From: Syntrophomonas sp. UBA1376
GTDB lineage: Bacteria; Bacillota; Syntrophomonadia; Syntrophomonadales; Syntrophomonadaceae
DNA length: 7,085 nucleotides
Direction of reading: 5' to 3'
Assembly: GCA_002305535.1 (NCBI GenBank)
Contig: DBRE01000076.1
Span: 4,951-12,035 of the forward strand
The position numbers and the translations under genes were made by a program. This document shows, in pieces, positions 1 through 5,498 of the stretch; position 1 is the first letter of the stretch, and every line of letters starts with the position of its first letter. The notes under the pieces were generated by a model that saw only the letters and a list, made by a program, of their open reading frames with translations, made no database searches and was not told where the DNA came from.

Positions 1-87
1 CAGTTGTCAACGGTCAGTGGGCGAAAAAATCTCGTCAACATATGCCAATCACTGCGGAAGCTGTACGAATGATACGAAAGAAAGGTG

Positions 88-561
88 TTATTTGGTATAT
101 CTGTCTGCCACTGTGCTGGCTGCACAAGCATCCGGCTTGATACGGGCGCCAAAACCACTACCTACGATCATGCCGGTTACCTCCCTGACCAATTCCTTGG
201 TTTCTCCATGAGTGCCCACATCCAGGTGGATTTCCACCGTCAATTCCTCGTGCCCCTGTTCTTTCAAACATTTATACAACTGATCGCTGAGCTCCAGACT
301 CAGGGATGCTTCATAAAAAATGCGCTGCCGCAGACTGTACATCCTGGCCTCAAAGACTTTGTTGTAATAGTAGCGCGCCCCTTTGCCCAAACGGTGGATA
401 ATGATAGCTCTCACAAAACAAGTTCCTTCAGGAAAGGGCTTAGAATCAGTCCCCACCAGTAGTTTATAAGGACGATCCGGGTCTTCACCCACATAAGCCA
501 AAATGTCTGTTACTACTTGTTCCAGGGTCATGCTTCCTTTACTGGGACTAGTAAACTGCAT
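88..561 (-). CDS. YkuK/DUF458-family RNase H-fold protein
   Basis: A 157-residue cytosolic protein that resembles the YkuK (DUF458) family, which is predicted to have an RNase H-like fold; its substrate is not known to me. Acidic residues sit where an RNase H-type metal site would be expected: D39 in GTDSK, E84 in the FYEASLSLE helix, D114 in EIHLDVG and D144 in KPDA, followed by a conserved-looking ASTVADRYTK tail. No signal peptide or membrane segment is visible. The ATG at 559-561 is preceded by AGGAGGTC (568-575), well spaced. The start lies inside the end of rsmA (14-bp overlap), so the two are probably co-transcribed and translationally coupled. Family assignment is fairly sure; nuclease activity is inference from the fold. 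No terminator is evident in the 87 bp downstream. Confidence 0.82.
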   Translation of the reverse strand: MQFTSPSKGSMTLEQVVTDILAYVGEDPDRPYKLLVGTDSKPFPEGTCFVRAIIIHRLGKGARYYYNKVFEARMYSLRQRIFYEASLSLELSDQLYKCLKEQGHEELTVEIHLDVGTHGETKELVREVTGMIVGSGFGARIKPDACAASTVADRYTK

Positions 562-1429
562 TGGATCGACCTCCTAAAAACTGGTTCACTAAGCCGGCCA
601 ACTGTTCCAGACTCAGTTCTTCCGGCCTTTGATTTGGTTTGATACCTATCGTCTCCAACTGTTGCTGGGCTTGAGTTTTGTTGACTTGAAAGAATAGGCT
701 GCTGCTATTTAATATAGTTTTCCTTCTCATTTGAAAAGCTGACCTCAGAAAGGCTTTGAAGACCTCCTCATTTTGTACCTGCAGGCGGGGTTGTGGCAGA
801 GGGGTAAACTGTATTACCGCCGAATCTACCTCGGGGCGTGGATAAAAGCAGTTGCGTGACACCTTCATCAGCCACCGGGTATCAGCATAATAATGGGTCA
901 TCAAAGTCAACAAGCCATAATCCTTACTGCCGGGCTGCGCAATAATGCGCTCAGCTACTTCCTTTTGCATCATCAAAGTAGCTTTTTGCATATGAGGACA
1001 GTTCTCCAAGAGCTGAAATATTATGGGACTGGTTATATTATAAGGAATATTGGCACACACCACATACTCTGGCACCTGGGCCAAATCGAAACGCTGCACC
1101 AGTTCCGCTTCCAAATCAACATCCAAAATATCCGCAAAATGAAGCTGCACATTATGGTATGGTGCTAACACTTGCTGAAGAGGCCTTTCCAGGCTCTTAT
1201 CAATATCAATGGCCAGGACTCCCCGGCTCTTTTTAGCTAGTAGCTGGGTCAAAGCCCCCAGACCTGGCCCAATTTCCACGGTGTATAAATCGGGATTGGC
1301 ACCACTTGATAAAGCGATGTTTTCCAGAATGTTACCATCGATGAGGAAATTTTGTCCCCAGCGTTTTTTCGGGTAGATTTCGTATTGTTGCATTAAGCTG
1401 CGCAATACTGAAGGGGAAGATGTTTGCAT
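548..1429 (-). CDS. rsmA: 16S rRNA (adenine(1518)-N(6)/adenine(1519)-N(6))-dimethyltransferase RsmA (KsgA)
   Basis: This enzyme uses S-adenosylmethionine to dimethylate the two adjacent adenines in the 3'-terminal hairpin of 16S rRNA during late 30S assembly; its loss gives kasugamycin resistance in other bacteria. The 293-residue length is normal for the family. The sequence shows GQNFL (25-29), the SAM-binding motif EIGPGLGALT (52-61), the acidic AIDID segment (73-77), the catalytic NIPYNI motif (127-132), the CFYPRPEVDSAV segment (194-205) and the C-terminal NQRPEELSLEQ motif (266-276). All key motifs are intact. The ATG at 1427-1429 follows an AGGAA ribosome binding site (1436-1440). The gene overlaps the downstream YkuK-like gene and has its own candidate promoter upstream. 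Unlike the common Bacillota arrangement, no RNase M5 gene (rnmV) lies next to it in this window. Confidence 0.97.
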   Translation of the reverse strand: MQTSSPSVLRSLMQQYEIYPKKRWGQNFLIDGNILENIALSSGANPDLYTVEIGPGLGALTQLLAKKSRGVLAIDIDKSLERPLQQVLAPYHNVQLHFADILDVDLEAELVQRFDLAQVPEYVVCANIPYNITSPIIFQLLENCPHMQKATLMMQKEVAERIIAQPGSKDYGLLTLMTHYYADTRWLMKVSRNCFYPRPEVDSAVIQFTPLPQPRLQVQNEEVFKAFLRSAFQMRRKTILNSSSLFFQVNKTQAQQQLETIGIKPNQRPEELSLEQLAGLVNQFLGGRSNAVY

Positions 1430-1462
1430 CTAAGGTTCCTTCAATCATTCGATTTTATGTTT

Positions 1463-1490
1463 ATTATATACTATGATACTACCCTAACCA
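1463..1490 (-). promoter_or_regulatory. Candidate sigma-A promoter for rsmA
   Basis: On the minus strand there is a perfect -10 TATAAT (1463-1468), a 16-bp spacer and a poor -35 TGGTTA (1485-1490), in a very AT-rich stretch about 34 bp upstream of the rsmA start. It lies between the lipoprotein terminator and rsmA, which is where a fresh promoter is needed. The weak -35 keeps confidence moderate. Confidence 0.5.
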
Positions 1491-1541
1491 TAGAATCGTG
1501 GCTTTACCTATAATAATTTTATATAACTTTATAATAAATTA

Positions 1542-1570
1542 ACCCGGGGAGCCCGCTGGTTTCCCCGGGT
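1542..1570 (-). terminator. Rho-independent terminator of the lipoprotein gene
   Basis: A perfect 9-bp inverted repeat (ACCCGGGGA at 1542-1550, TCCCCGGGT at 1562-1570) with an 11-nt loop starts 9 bp past the lipoprotein stop codon. Read on the minus strand, it is followed by the T/A-rich run TTAATTTATTATAAAG. The T tract is interrupted, but stem strength and position make termination likely. Confidence 0.8.
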
Positions 1571-1578
1571 CGGGTGTG

Positions 1579-2277
1579 CTAGAAGGCAGGGTTTTGTTGG
1601 CGCATATTCCGGGTCAAATCATTGATATCATTCTCAAATCCCTGAATTGGTCGGCCTTGAATGATGCCGGCCGCTACATCTGTCAGCCTCTGCACCAGGC
1701 CTGGGTCAGTGGTTACCAGCACCTGAGATATCCTCTTGTCGCTGGCTTTAAGCTTGTTCATAACACTCCGTTTGATTTGGTTAGTCTCATCGGCCCCGTT
1801 TACCTTATTATCGAGAGTCAGTCCCACCATTACCATTAAGCCACTGACACTATTCCCGTCGGTTCGATTTTGCATATTATTCATATTAGTGTTGTTAGTG
1901 GCCTGATTATTGGTAGTAGTACGGTTAGTTGCCATTCCCTGATTATTGTTCAATGGGGAAGTGGGGTCATTAACATTCAGATTCCGCTGTGTGTCCCTGC
2001 CTGCATTGGTGCCTGTATCCGGGCTGCTGTCAGTCATCCCAATACTGGAGACTACCACGGTGGCATCCTTTACTCCGTCAACCTGCTCGGCTAGGTCGGA
2101 TAAACGACTGGCTAATGCTCTTCTTTCACTGTCCGTCATCTGTTCATCGGTTCTGTCCATGTTCTGATTCTGCTGTTGCTGGGGTAAATCCGGCCTCTGG
2201 GCGGCATTATTACAGCCTACTGCCAGACTGCCTAGAATTAATGTGAAACAGATCAATAACACCAGATTTTTCCGCAA
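1579..2277 (-). CDS. YhcN/YlaJ-family sporulation lipoprotein
   Basis: A 232-residue secreted lipoprotein. Residues 1-21 form a signal peptide (RKN, then a hydrophobic stretch) ending in LAVGC, so C22 would be lipidated. Two structured parts (about 48-80 and 145-225), with segments such as LADQ-like SDLAEQVDGVKDATVVVSS and VLVTTDPGLVQRLTDVAAGI, resemble the YhcN/YlaJ lipoproteins, which in Bacillus are associated with forespore and germination biology. Between them lies a low-complexity Asn/Thr/Gln/Met-rich stretch (about 81-144). A short Gln-rich linker follows the lipobox. The start is a TTG at 2275-2277; it is chosen because AAAGGAGGTGA (2284-2294) sits at the right distance and the signal peptide begins there. 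It is a single-gene unit with its own terminator. Family is likely; a role in spores is inference from the family. Confidence 0.82.
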   Translation of the reverse strand: MRKNLVLLICFTLILGSLAVGCNNAAQRPDLPQQQQNQNMDRTDEQMTDSERRALASRLSDLAEQVDGVKDATVVVSSIGMTDSSPDTGTNAGRDTQRNLNVNDPTSPLNNNQGMATNRTTTNNQATNNTNMNNMQNRTDGNSVSGLMVMVGLTLDNKVNGADETNQIKRSVMNKLKASDKRISQVLVTTDPGLVQRLTDVAAGIIQGRPIQGFENDINDLTRNMRQQNPAF

Positions 2278-2290
2278 ATGTGTTCACCTC

Positions 2291-2347
2291 CTTTTCCCTT
2301 GTCTGAATTAGTTTTTTCCGGTTTCAGGATTTCTAACAAGGGAAAAG
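2291..2347 (-). promoter_or_regulatory. Inverted repeat in the lipoprotein leader, running into the ribosome binding site
   Basis: CTTTTCCCTTGT (2291-2302 on the plus strand) and ACAAGGGAAAAG (2336-2347) are perfect 12-bp complements. An inner 5-bp pair (CTGAA/TTCAG, 2303-2307 with 2323-2327) directly adjoins one arm. In the lipoprotein mRNA this would form a long hairpin whose 3' arm ends in AAAAG, overlapping the start of the ribosome binding site (2284-2294). It could modulate translation or be a protein-binding site; which one cannot be told from sequence. No convincing sigma-A, sigma-F or sigma-G promoter pair was found upstream. Confidence 0.6.
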
Positions 2348-2386
2348 ATGGCACTATAAATTTTTATCAACAAAATCACATTTTTT

Positions 2387-2449
2387 ATGATCTATGCAGT
2401 ATAGCCGCGTCCTCAGCGCGTGTAGCCGGGCTTTGCGGATTCAGATCAT
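2387..2449 (-). other. Possible structured segment between hypB and the lipoprotein gene
   Basis: A 7-bp inverted repeat (ATGATCT/AGATCAT, 2443-2449 with 2387-2393) encloses a GC-rich stretch in an otherwise AT-rich gap. Inside it, CGCG at 2417-2420 can pair with CGCG at 2406-2409 around a 7-nt loop. On the minus strand it is followed by six A residues, not T residues, so it is not a standard terminator for hypB. It may be a leader RNA element or chance; confidence is low. Confidence 0.25.
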
Positions 2450-2460
2450 CACGCTATTTC

Positions 2461-3138
2461 TCAAGCTTCAGACCAGGCCAGCACTTCCTGATAGAGCCAG
2501 TCACACCAGGCTTCCATGCCCTGGCCGGTTTTAGCTGATACTTCAAAAATCTTGATCTTCGAATTTAATGCATATACCCGCTTTTTGACGGCTTCTATAT
2601 CAAAATCGGCTATGGTCAAGTAATCTATTTTGTTGATCAAGAGGGCATCACAGGTGGAAAACATCAGCGGATACTTAAGAGGTTTGTCGTCCCCTTCCGG
2701 AACACTCAGGATCATAGCGTTTTTTACTGCTCCCGTATCAAATTCCGCCGGGCACACCAGGTTGCCCACATTTTCAATAATTATGAGGTCAAATATCTCT
2801 GGCCCAAGCTCCGCCAATCCCTGGGAAGTCATAGCACAATCCAGGTGACACAGTCCTCCCGTTCTAAGCTGTATCGCCGGTATGCCCACTGCAGCGATCT
2901 TCTCCGCATCCACTGCCGAATCTATATCCGCCTCCATTACTCCGATGCGCAGCTTATCCCGCAGCAGTTCGATAGTTTTCAAAATCAAAGTGGTTTTACC
3001 TGATCCCGGTGAAGACATGAGATTCAATAAAAAGGTGTGCTGCTGGCGCAAACTCTCGCGCAACTTTTGGGCCTGCTGGTCATTGTTGGCGAGTATGTTC
3101 TCTTTGACCTCAATGATTCTGATCTGGCTCAATATCAT
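2461..3138 (-). CDS. hypB: Hydrogenase/urease nickel-insertion GTPase HypB
   Basis: HypB is a cytosolic SIMIBI-class GTPase that, with HypA, delivers nickel to [NiFe]-hydrogenase precursors (and in some species to urease). The 225-residue protein has the P-loop SSPGSGKTT (42-50), the GLCHLD segment with C97-H98 and the later C129 in NLVCPAEFD, which together match the metal site at the GTPase dimer interface, plus NKID (169-172) and SAKTG (201-205) for guanine binding. It lacks the His-rich N-terminal nickel store and the CXXCGC motif found in some HypBs. The marked ATG (3136-3138) is only 2 nt from AGGAGG (3141-3146); the in-frame TTG two codons on (3130-3132) has an 8-nt spacing and is the better start. 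No hypA, hypCDEF or hydrogenase gene is adjacent. Confidence 0.95.
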   Translation of the reverse strand: MILSQIRIIEVKENILANNDQQAQKLRESLRQQHTFLLNLMSSPGSGKTTLILKTIELLRDKLRIGVMEADIDSAVDAEKIAAVGIPAIQLRTGGLCHLDCAMTSQGLAELGPEIFDLIIIENVGNLVCPAEFDTGAVKNAMILSVPEGDDKPLKYPLMFSTCDALLINKIDYLTIADFDIEAVKKRVYALNSKIKIFEVSAKTGQGMEAWCDWLYQEVLAWSEA

Positions 3139-3224
3139 TGCCTCCTGTTATAACGAAATTCTATCTTCCCTTTTATCCCAGTATCTCTATCATAATCTAA
3201 ACATATGAGCGCGCAAGGAGGCAA
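3138..3224 (-). promoter_or_regulatory. Inverted repeat pairing with the hypB ribosome binding site
   Basis: TTGCCTCCT (3138-3146, plus strand) and AGGAGGCAA (3216-3224) are perfect 9-bp complements. On the minus strand the upstream arm reads TTGCCTCCT, an anti-Shine-Dalgarno sequence that could pair with AGGAGGCAA covering the hypB ribosome binding site and ATG. It would matter only in transcripts that start upstream of 3224; a transcript from the candidate promoter at 3189-3216 would lack it. Confidence 0.4.
3189..3216 (-). promoter_or_regulatory. Candidate promoter for hypB
   Basis: On the minus strand: -10 TATGAT (3189-3194, five of six matches), 16-bp spacer, -35 TTGCGC (3211-3216, three of six). 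It lies about 50 bp upstream of the hypB start in an AT-rich stretch. The -35 is weak. Confidence 0.4.
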
Positions 3225-3236
3225 AGCAGATTATTA

Positions 3237-3257
3237 GGGGCGATGTGGCATCGCCCC
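3237..3257 (-). terminator. GC-rich hairpin, possible terminator downstream of the aminotransferase gene
   Basis: A perfect 9-bp stem (GGGGCGATG at 3237-3245, CATCGCCCC at 3249-3257) has a 3-nt loop. On the minus strand it is followed by TAATAATCTG, a weak T tract. It lies about 110 bp past the aminotransferase stop and just before the hypB promoter region, so it would insulate the two genes. It could equally be part of a dispersed intergenic repeat. Confidence 0.5.
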
Positions 3258-3294
3258 CTGTAGGTGTTTCATTCATCGTAGCCTGCACCATAAG

Positions 3295-3325
3295 TGACAA
3301 TTGCGAGCCGTAGGCGTGGCAATCT
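3295..3325. repeat. REP-like palindromic intergenic element
   Basis: The segment begins TGACAATTGCGAGCC and ends GGCGTGGCAATCTA. TTGC/GCAA outer arms and a GCC-GTA-GGC inner stem make it a short imperfect hairpin. It strongly resembles the ATTGCGAG...GCAATCT dispersed repeats seen in many bacterial genomes, usually between genes. This is recognition by pattern; copy number elsewhere in the genome cannot be seen. It lies 43 bp beyond the aminotransferase stop and may act as a transcript 3' end. Confidence 0.5.
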
Positions 3326-3367
3326 AGTTATAGCAATATTTTGAAACTCTCTTGTCCACCCTGCCAT

Positions 3368-4606
3368 TTACTTATAAAACTGTTCTTTGGTGAGGCGGAA
3401 GCATTCTTCGGTTACCTGCAGGGTTCGGTCTATATCAGCTTCAGTGTGGGCTCCGGACACAAACCAATTATGATGGGGATGGAGGAAAACGCCGCGTTTG
3501 GCTGCTTCCCCGCAGAAGAAGCGGTTGCGAGAAAAGTCATCATCACCGATGAACCTCATAAAAGGCATAGCCGGATGACCAGTATAACTGATTTCCAAGC
3601 CCATGCTACGGGCTTGTTCTTCCATGCCCTGTTGCAACTTGGTTCCCAGAGCAAATATCTTGGGTATGATTCCGTCTCTTTCGATTATTTTCATACAGGC
3701 CAGTGAAGCTGCCATAGGTACCGCACTAAAGAAATGGGTGCCGGTAAAAAAGGTGGCTGCGGCGGCTTCCTTTAAGTATTCTTTGCCGGTGATGGCTGCC
3801 AGAGGATATCCGTTGGCCATAGCTTTACCGAAACAGACCATATCCGGATCAGCTCCATAATATACATGGGAGCCATGAATATCCAGCCGAAACCCGCAGC
3901 GGATATCATCGAGTATCAGCAACATCTTTTCTGCCTGGCAAATCTTTTTGATCTCTGCATAGTAGCTGGCATCAGGCAACCACTGATCACTTCCGGCCGG
4001 ATGGTGATGAGGAGTAAGCATAAGAGCGGCTACATCGCCTTTGTTCTCTGCTACCAGGGCTCTGAGTTGCTCCAGATCAGTAAAATCGAAACGCAAGATA
4101 TGGGCTTTATACTCCACGGGGATACCATATGTTGCATGGGAACACCAGAAATGAGCTCCATGATAGCCTCCGTTGGCCACAATGACCTTGTTTTTCCCTG
4201 TATAACCTCGTGCTACTGTGGTGGCATAGGTGGTCACATCCGAACCATTTTTGGCGAATGCCGTCCAATCCTGGCCATGGATAAGATTGACCAGATATTC
4301 CGCCATTTCATTCCAGCGGTTGCTGGGCAGAGTAAAAGCGTCTCCTCTTTCCATCTGATCCCGCGCCGCTGCATCTACTTCTTCATTACAGAGTCCAATC
4401 ACATTAGTACCGAATGAACACATATAATCAATATATTCATTCCCGTCTACATCCCAGATATGACTGCCTTTTCCCTTGACCAAAAAACAGGGATAAGAAC
4501 CAAAGGTCAATCCCAGCGGACTTCTGGGGCCATAGATACCATTAGGAACATACTTCTTGGCCTGTTCAAACATCTCATAAGACTTATCGAAGCTGTATGT
4601 TTCCAC
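3368..4606 (-). CDS. Class III PLP-dependent aminotransferase, HemL-like, substrate unknown
   Basis: A 412-residue fold-type I PLP enzyme of the class III aminotransferase group, close in layout to glutamate-1-semialdehyde aminomutase. Visible motifs: NGSDVT (120-125, phosphate-binding region), GGYHG (146-150, ring stacking), LILDD (230-234, D233 contacting the pyridine nitrogen), catalytic K261 in FGKAMANGYP and TGTHF (288-292). Several differ from true HemL: DDIRCGFR instead of the usual DEVMTGFR type, and LTPHHHPAG (197-205) where HemL has EPVAGNMG. No heme-pathway genes are nearby, so a different amino donor or acceptor is likely. The start is GTG (4604-4606) preceded by AAGGAAGG; no other in-frame start fits better. 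It is divergent from tetR, which may control it. Enzyme class is secure; reaction is unknown. Confidence 0.88.
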   Translation of the reverse strand: METYSFDKSYEMFEQAKKYVPNGIYGPRSPLGLTFGSYPCFLVKGKGSHIWDVDGNEYIDYMCSFGTNVIGLCNEEVDAAARDQMERGDAFTLPSNRWNEMAEYLVNLIHGQDWTAFAKNGSDVTTYATTVARGYTGKNKVIVANGGYHGAHFWCSHATYGIPVEYKAHILRFDFTDLEQLRALVAENKGDVAALMLTPHHHPAGSDQWLPDASYYAEIKKICQAEKMLLILDDIRCGFRLDIHGSHVYYGADPDMVCFGKAMANGYPLAAITGKEYLKEAAAATFFTGTHFFSAVPMAASLACMKIIERDGIIPKIFALGTKLQQGMEEQARSMGLEISYTGHPAMPFMRFIGDDDFSRNRFFCGEAAKRGVFLHPHHNWFVSGAHTEADIDRTLQVTEECFRLTKEQFYK

Positions 4607-4673
4607 ACCGATCCCTTCCTTTCCTATTTAGCTTCCGCACAAAATTCGTCGGTCAGTCGCCCGATTTATTTAT

Positions 4674-4702
4674 ATGATAGAAGGTTTTTGAAAATTCAGC
4701 AA
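4674..4702 (-). promoter_or_regulatory. Candidate sigma-A promoter for the aminotransferase gene
   Basis: On the minus strand: -35 TTGCTG (4697-4702), a 17-bp spacer and -10 TATCAT (4674-4679, five of six matches). This would give a leader of about 60 nt. Spacing is ideal, the -35 has only the TTG matching. Confidence 0.5.
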
Positions 4703-4716
4703 GTGTAATTTGTTTG

Positions 4717-4792
4717 GCTATTAGCGCGCTATCCAGTATAATTATTATGCTCGGTTATGTACCCGATTGAGATAGGCAAAGGGGCTAATAGC
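4717..4792. promoter_or_regulatory. Paired GCTA-N-TAGC palindromes, possible operators
   Basis: GCTATTAGC (4717-4725) and GCTAATAGC (4784-4792) are each odd palindromes and are exact reverse complements of each other, with centres 67 bp apart. The first overlaps a perfect 10-bp palindrome, TAGCGCGCTA (4722-4731). They lie just upstream of the aminotransferase -35 and in the tetR upstream region. Binding by the neighbouring TetR protein is inference. Confidence 0.4.
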
Positions 4793-4801
4793 AGCTGGGC
4801 C

Positions 4802-4823
4802 TACCAGGGCTTCATGCCAGGTA
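4802..4823. promoter_or_regulatory. Imperfect 22-bp palindrome overlapping the tetR -35, possible TetR operator
   Basis: The half-sites TACCAGG and CCAGGTA frame a short centre: TACC pairs with GGTA and the inner GG with CC, with mismatches at the A/A pair and near the centre. It covers the candidate tetR -35 (4814-4819). The size suits a dimeric TetR-family operator, and self-repression is common in the family. No experimental support is visible. Confidence 0.35.
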
Positions 4824-4843
4824 ACGCCGGCTTGTAGTATACT
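4814..4843 (+). promoter_or_regulatory. Candidate sigma-A promoter for tetR
   Basis: The -35 ATGCCA (4814-4819, four of six) is followed by an 18-bp spacer and the -10 TATACT (4838-4843, five of six). The -10 lies in the 8-bp palindrome AGTATACT (4836-4843). Transcription would start about 28 bp before the coding region. Confidence 0.5.
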
Positions 4844-4877
4844 GATTCTGGAAATATGAAAGGAAGGAAGTTCATCA

Positions 4878-5480
4878 TTGCTAGATAGTTATGCCAAGAA
4901 AACCTCTACTCGCGAAAAAATACTAGCGGCGACCCGCCACCTAATGAGCGAAAAGGGCGTCCAAGCAACTACCTTGGCCGATATTTCTCAGGCGGCAGGT
5001 ATAAGCCAGGGCACCCTATTCTATTACTACAAAAGCAAAGACGATCTTATCTATGATATAGTGGAACAGCATTTTTCCCAGCTCACTGATTCGATCATCG
5101 CCAGCATACCGCGCCGCAGCAGCAGCGGTAAGGTCACGCTTTTGCGGGGGACTCTGGAAAAGCTGATAAAAGATCAGGATACCAGCCGTATGAATATGTA
5201 TCTTTTGCAGGAAGCTATGGCGGGGAATAGTGAAATCAAGGATCGCTTTATGGTGAAATACCAGACTTGGCGGGAAATGATCGCCCGTCAGGTTTCTTGC
5301 CTGTTTGCCATTAACGATCCTGAGGATTTGGCTGGTCTAGGTGCAGTGATCCTAGCCATTATCGACGGTCTTACCATCCAGTATCTCCTTGATAATCAGA
5401 GTTTTGACTTCAAGAAGGCGGCTGGGATCATGTCCGGTATGCTGGAGAATATTTCCTCCCCGGCCAAGGAGACTCCATAG
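4878..5480 (+). CDS. TetR/AcrR-family transcriptional regulator
   Basis: A 200-residue DNA-binding repressor-type protein. Residues about 11-60 form the N-terminal TetR domain (TREKILAATRHLMSEKG, then the helix-turn-helix TTLADISQAAGISQGTLFYYYKSK at about 31-54, then DDLIYDIV). The rest is an all-helical ligand-binding and dimerisation domain, too variable to name the ligand. Length is typical. The start is a TTG (4878-4880) with AAGGAAGG-type ribosome binding bases at 4860-4868; the ATG at 4856-4858 is out of frame. The gene is divergent from the aminotransferase, so it is the likely regulator of that gene and of itself. It ends only 18 bp from the end of the convergent sigma-54 activator gene, and no terminator is seen between them. 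Confidence 0.93.
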   Translation: MLDSYAKKTSTREKILAATRHLMSEKGVQATTLADISQAAGISQGTLFYYYKSKDDLIYDIVEQHFSQLTDSIIASIPRRSSSGKVTLLRGTLEKLIKDQDTSRMNMYLLQEAMAGNSEIKDRFMVKYQTWREMIARQVSCLFAINDPEDLAGLGAVILAIIDGLTIQYLLDNQSFDFKKAAGIMSGMLENISSPAKETP

Positions 5481-5498
5481 ATATATTTTTAGCTCGGT

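Noticed and set aside
1..87. Short stretch before the YkuK-like stop codon, with a small direct repeat TACGAA (64-69 and 73-78)
   Set aside because: The repeat is too short to mean anything, and no convincing terminator, promoter or gene was found in it.
2400..2445. CGCAAAGCC followed by CGGC and TA on the minus strand, reminiscent of the cyclic-di-GMP-I (GEMM) riboswitch core
   Set aside because: The hairpin with a GAAA tetraloop that should precede this core, and the following tetraloop-receptor stem, are not present. The match is short and probably chance.
3866..4417. A 183-codon plus-strand open frame inside the aminotransferase gene
   Set aside because: It is antisense to a clearly conserved enzyme, has no recognisable domain and no good ribosome binding site; it is a shadow frame.
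4796..4811. GG-N10-GC spacing (TGGGCC...GGGCT) resembling a sigma-54 promoter for tetR
   Set aside because: Only the GG and GC dinucleotides and a few other bases match; the -12 element reads GGGC, not TTGC. A sigma-A promoter fits tetR better.
5481..5498. A shared terminator between the convergent tetR and sigma-54 activator genes
   Set aside because: The 18-bp gap is AT-rich, with no stem longer than about 5 bp around it.
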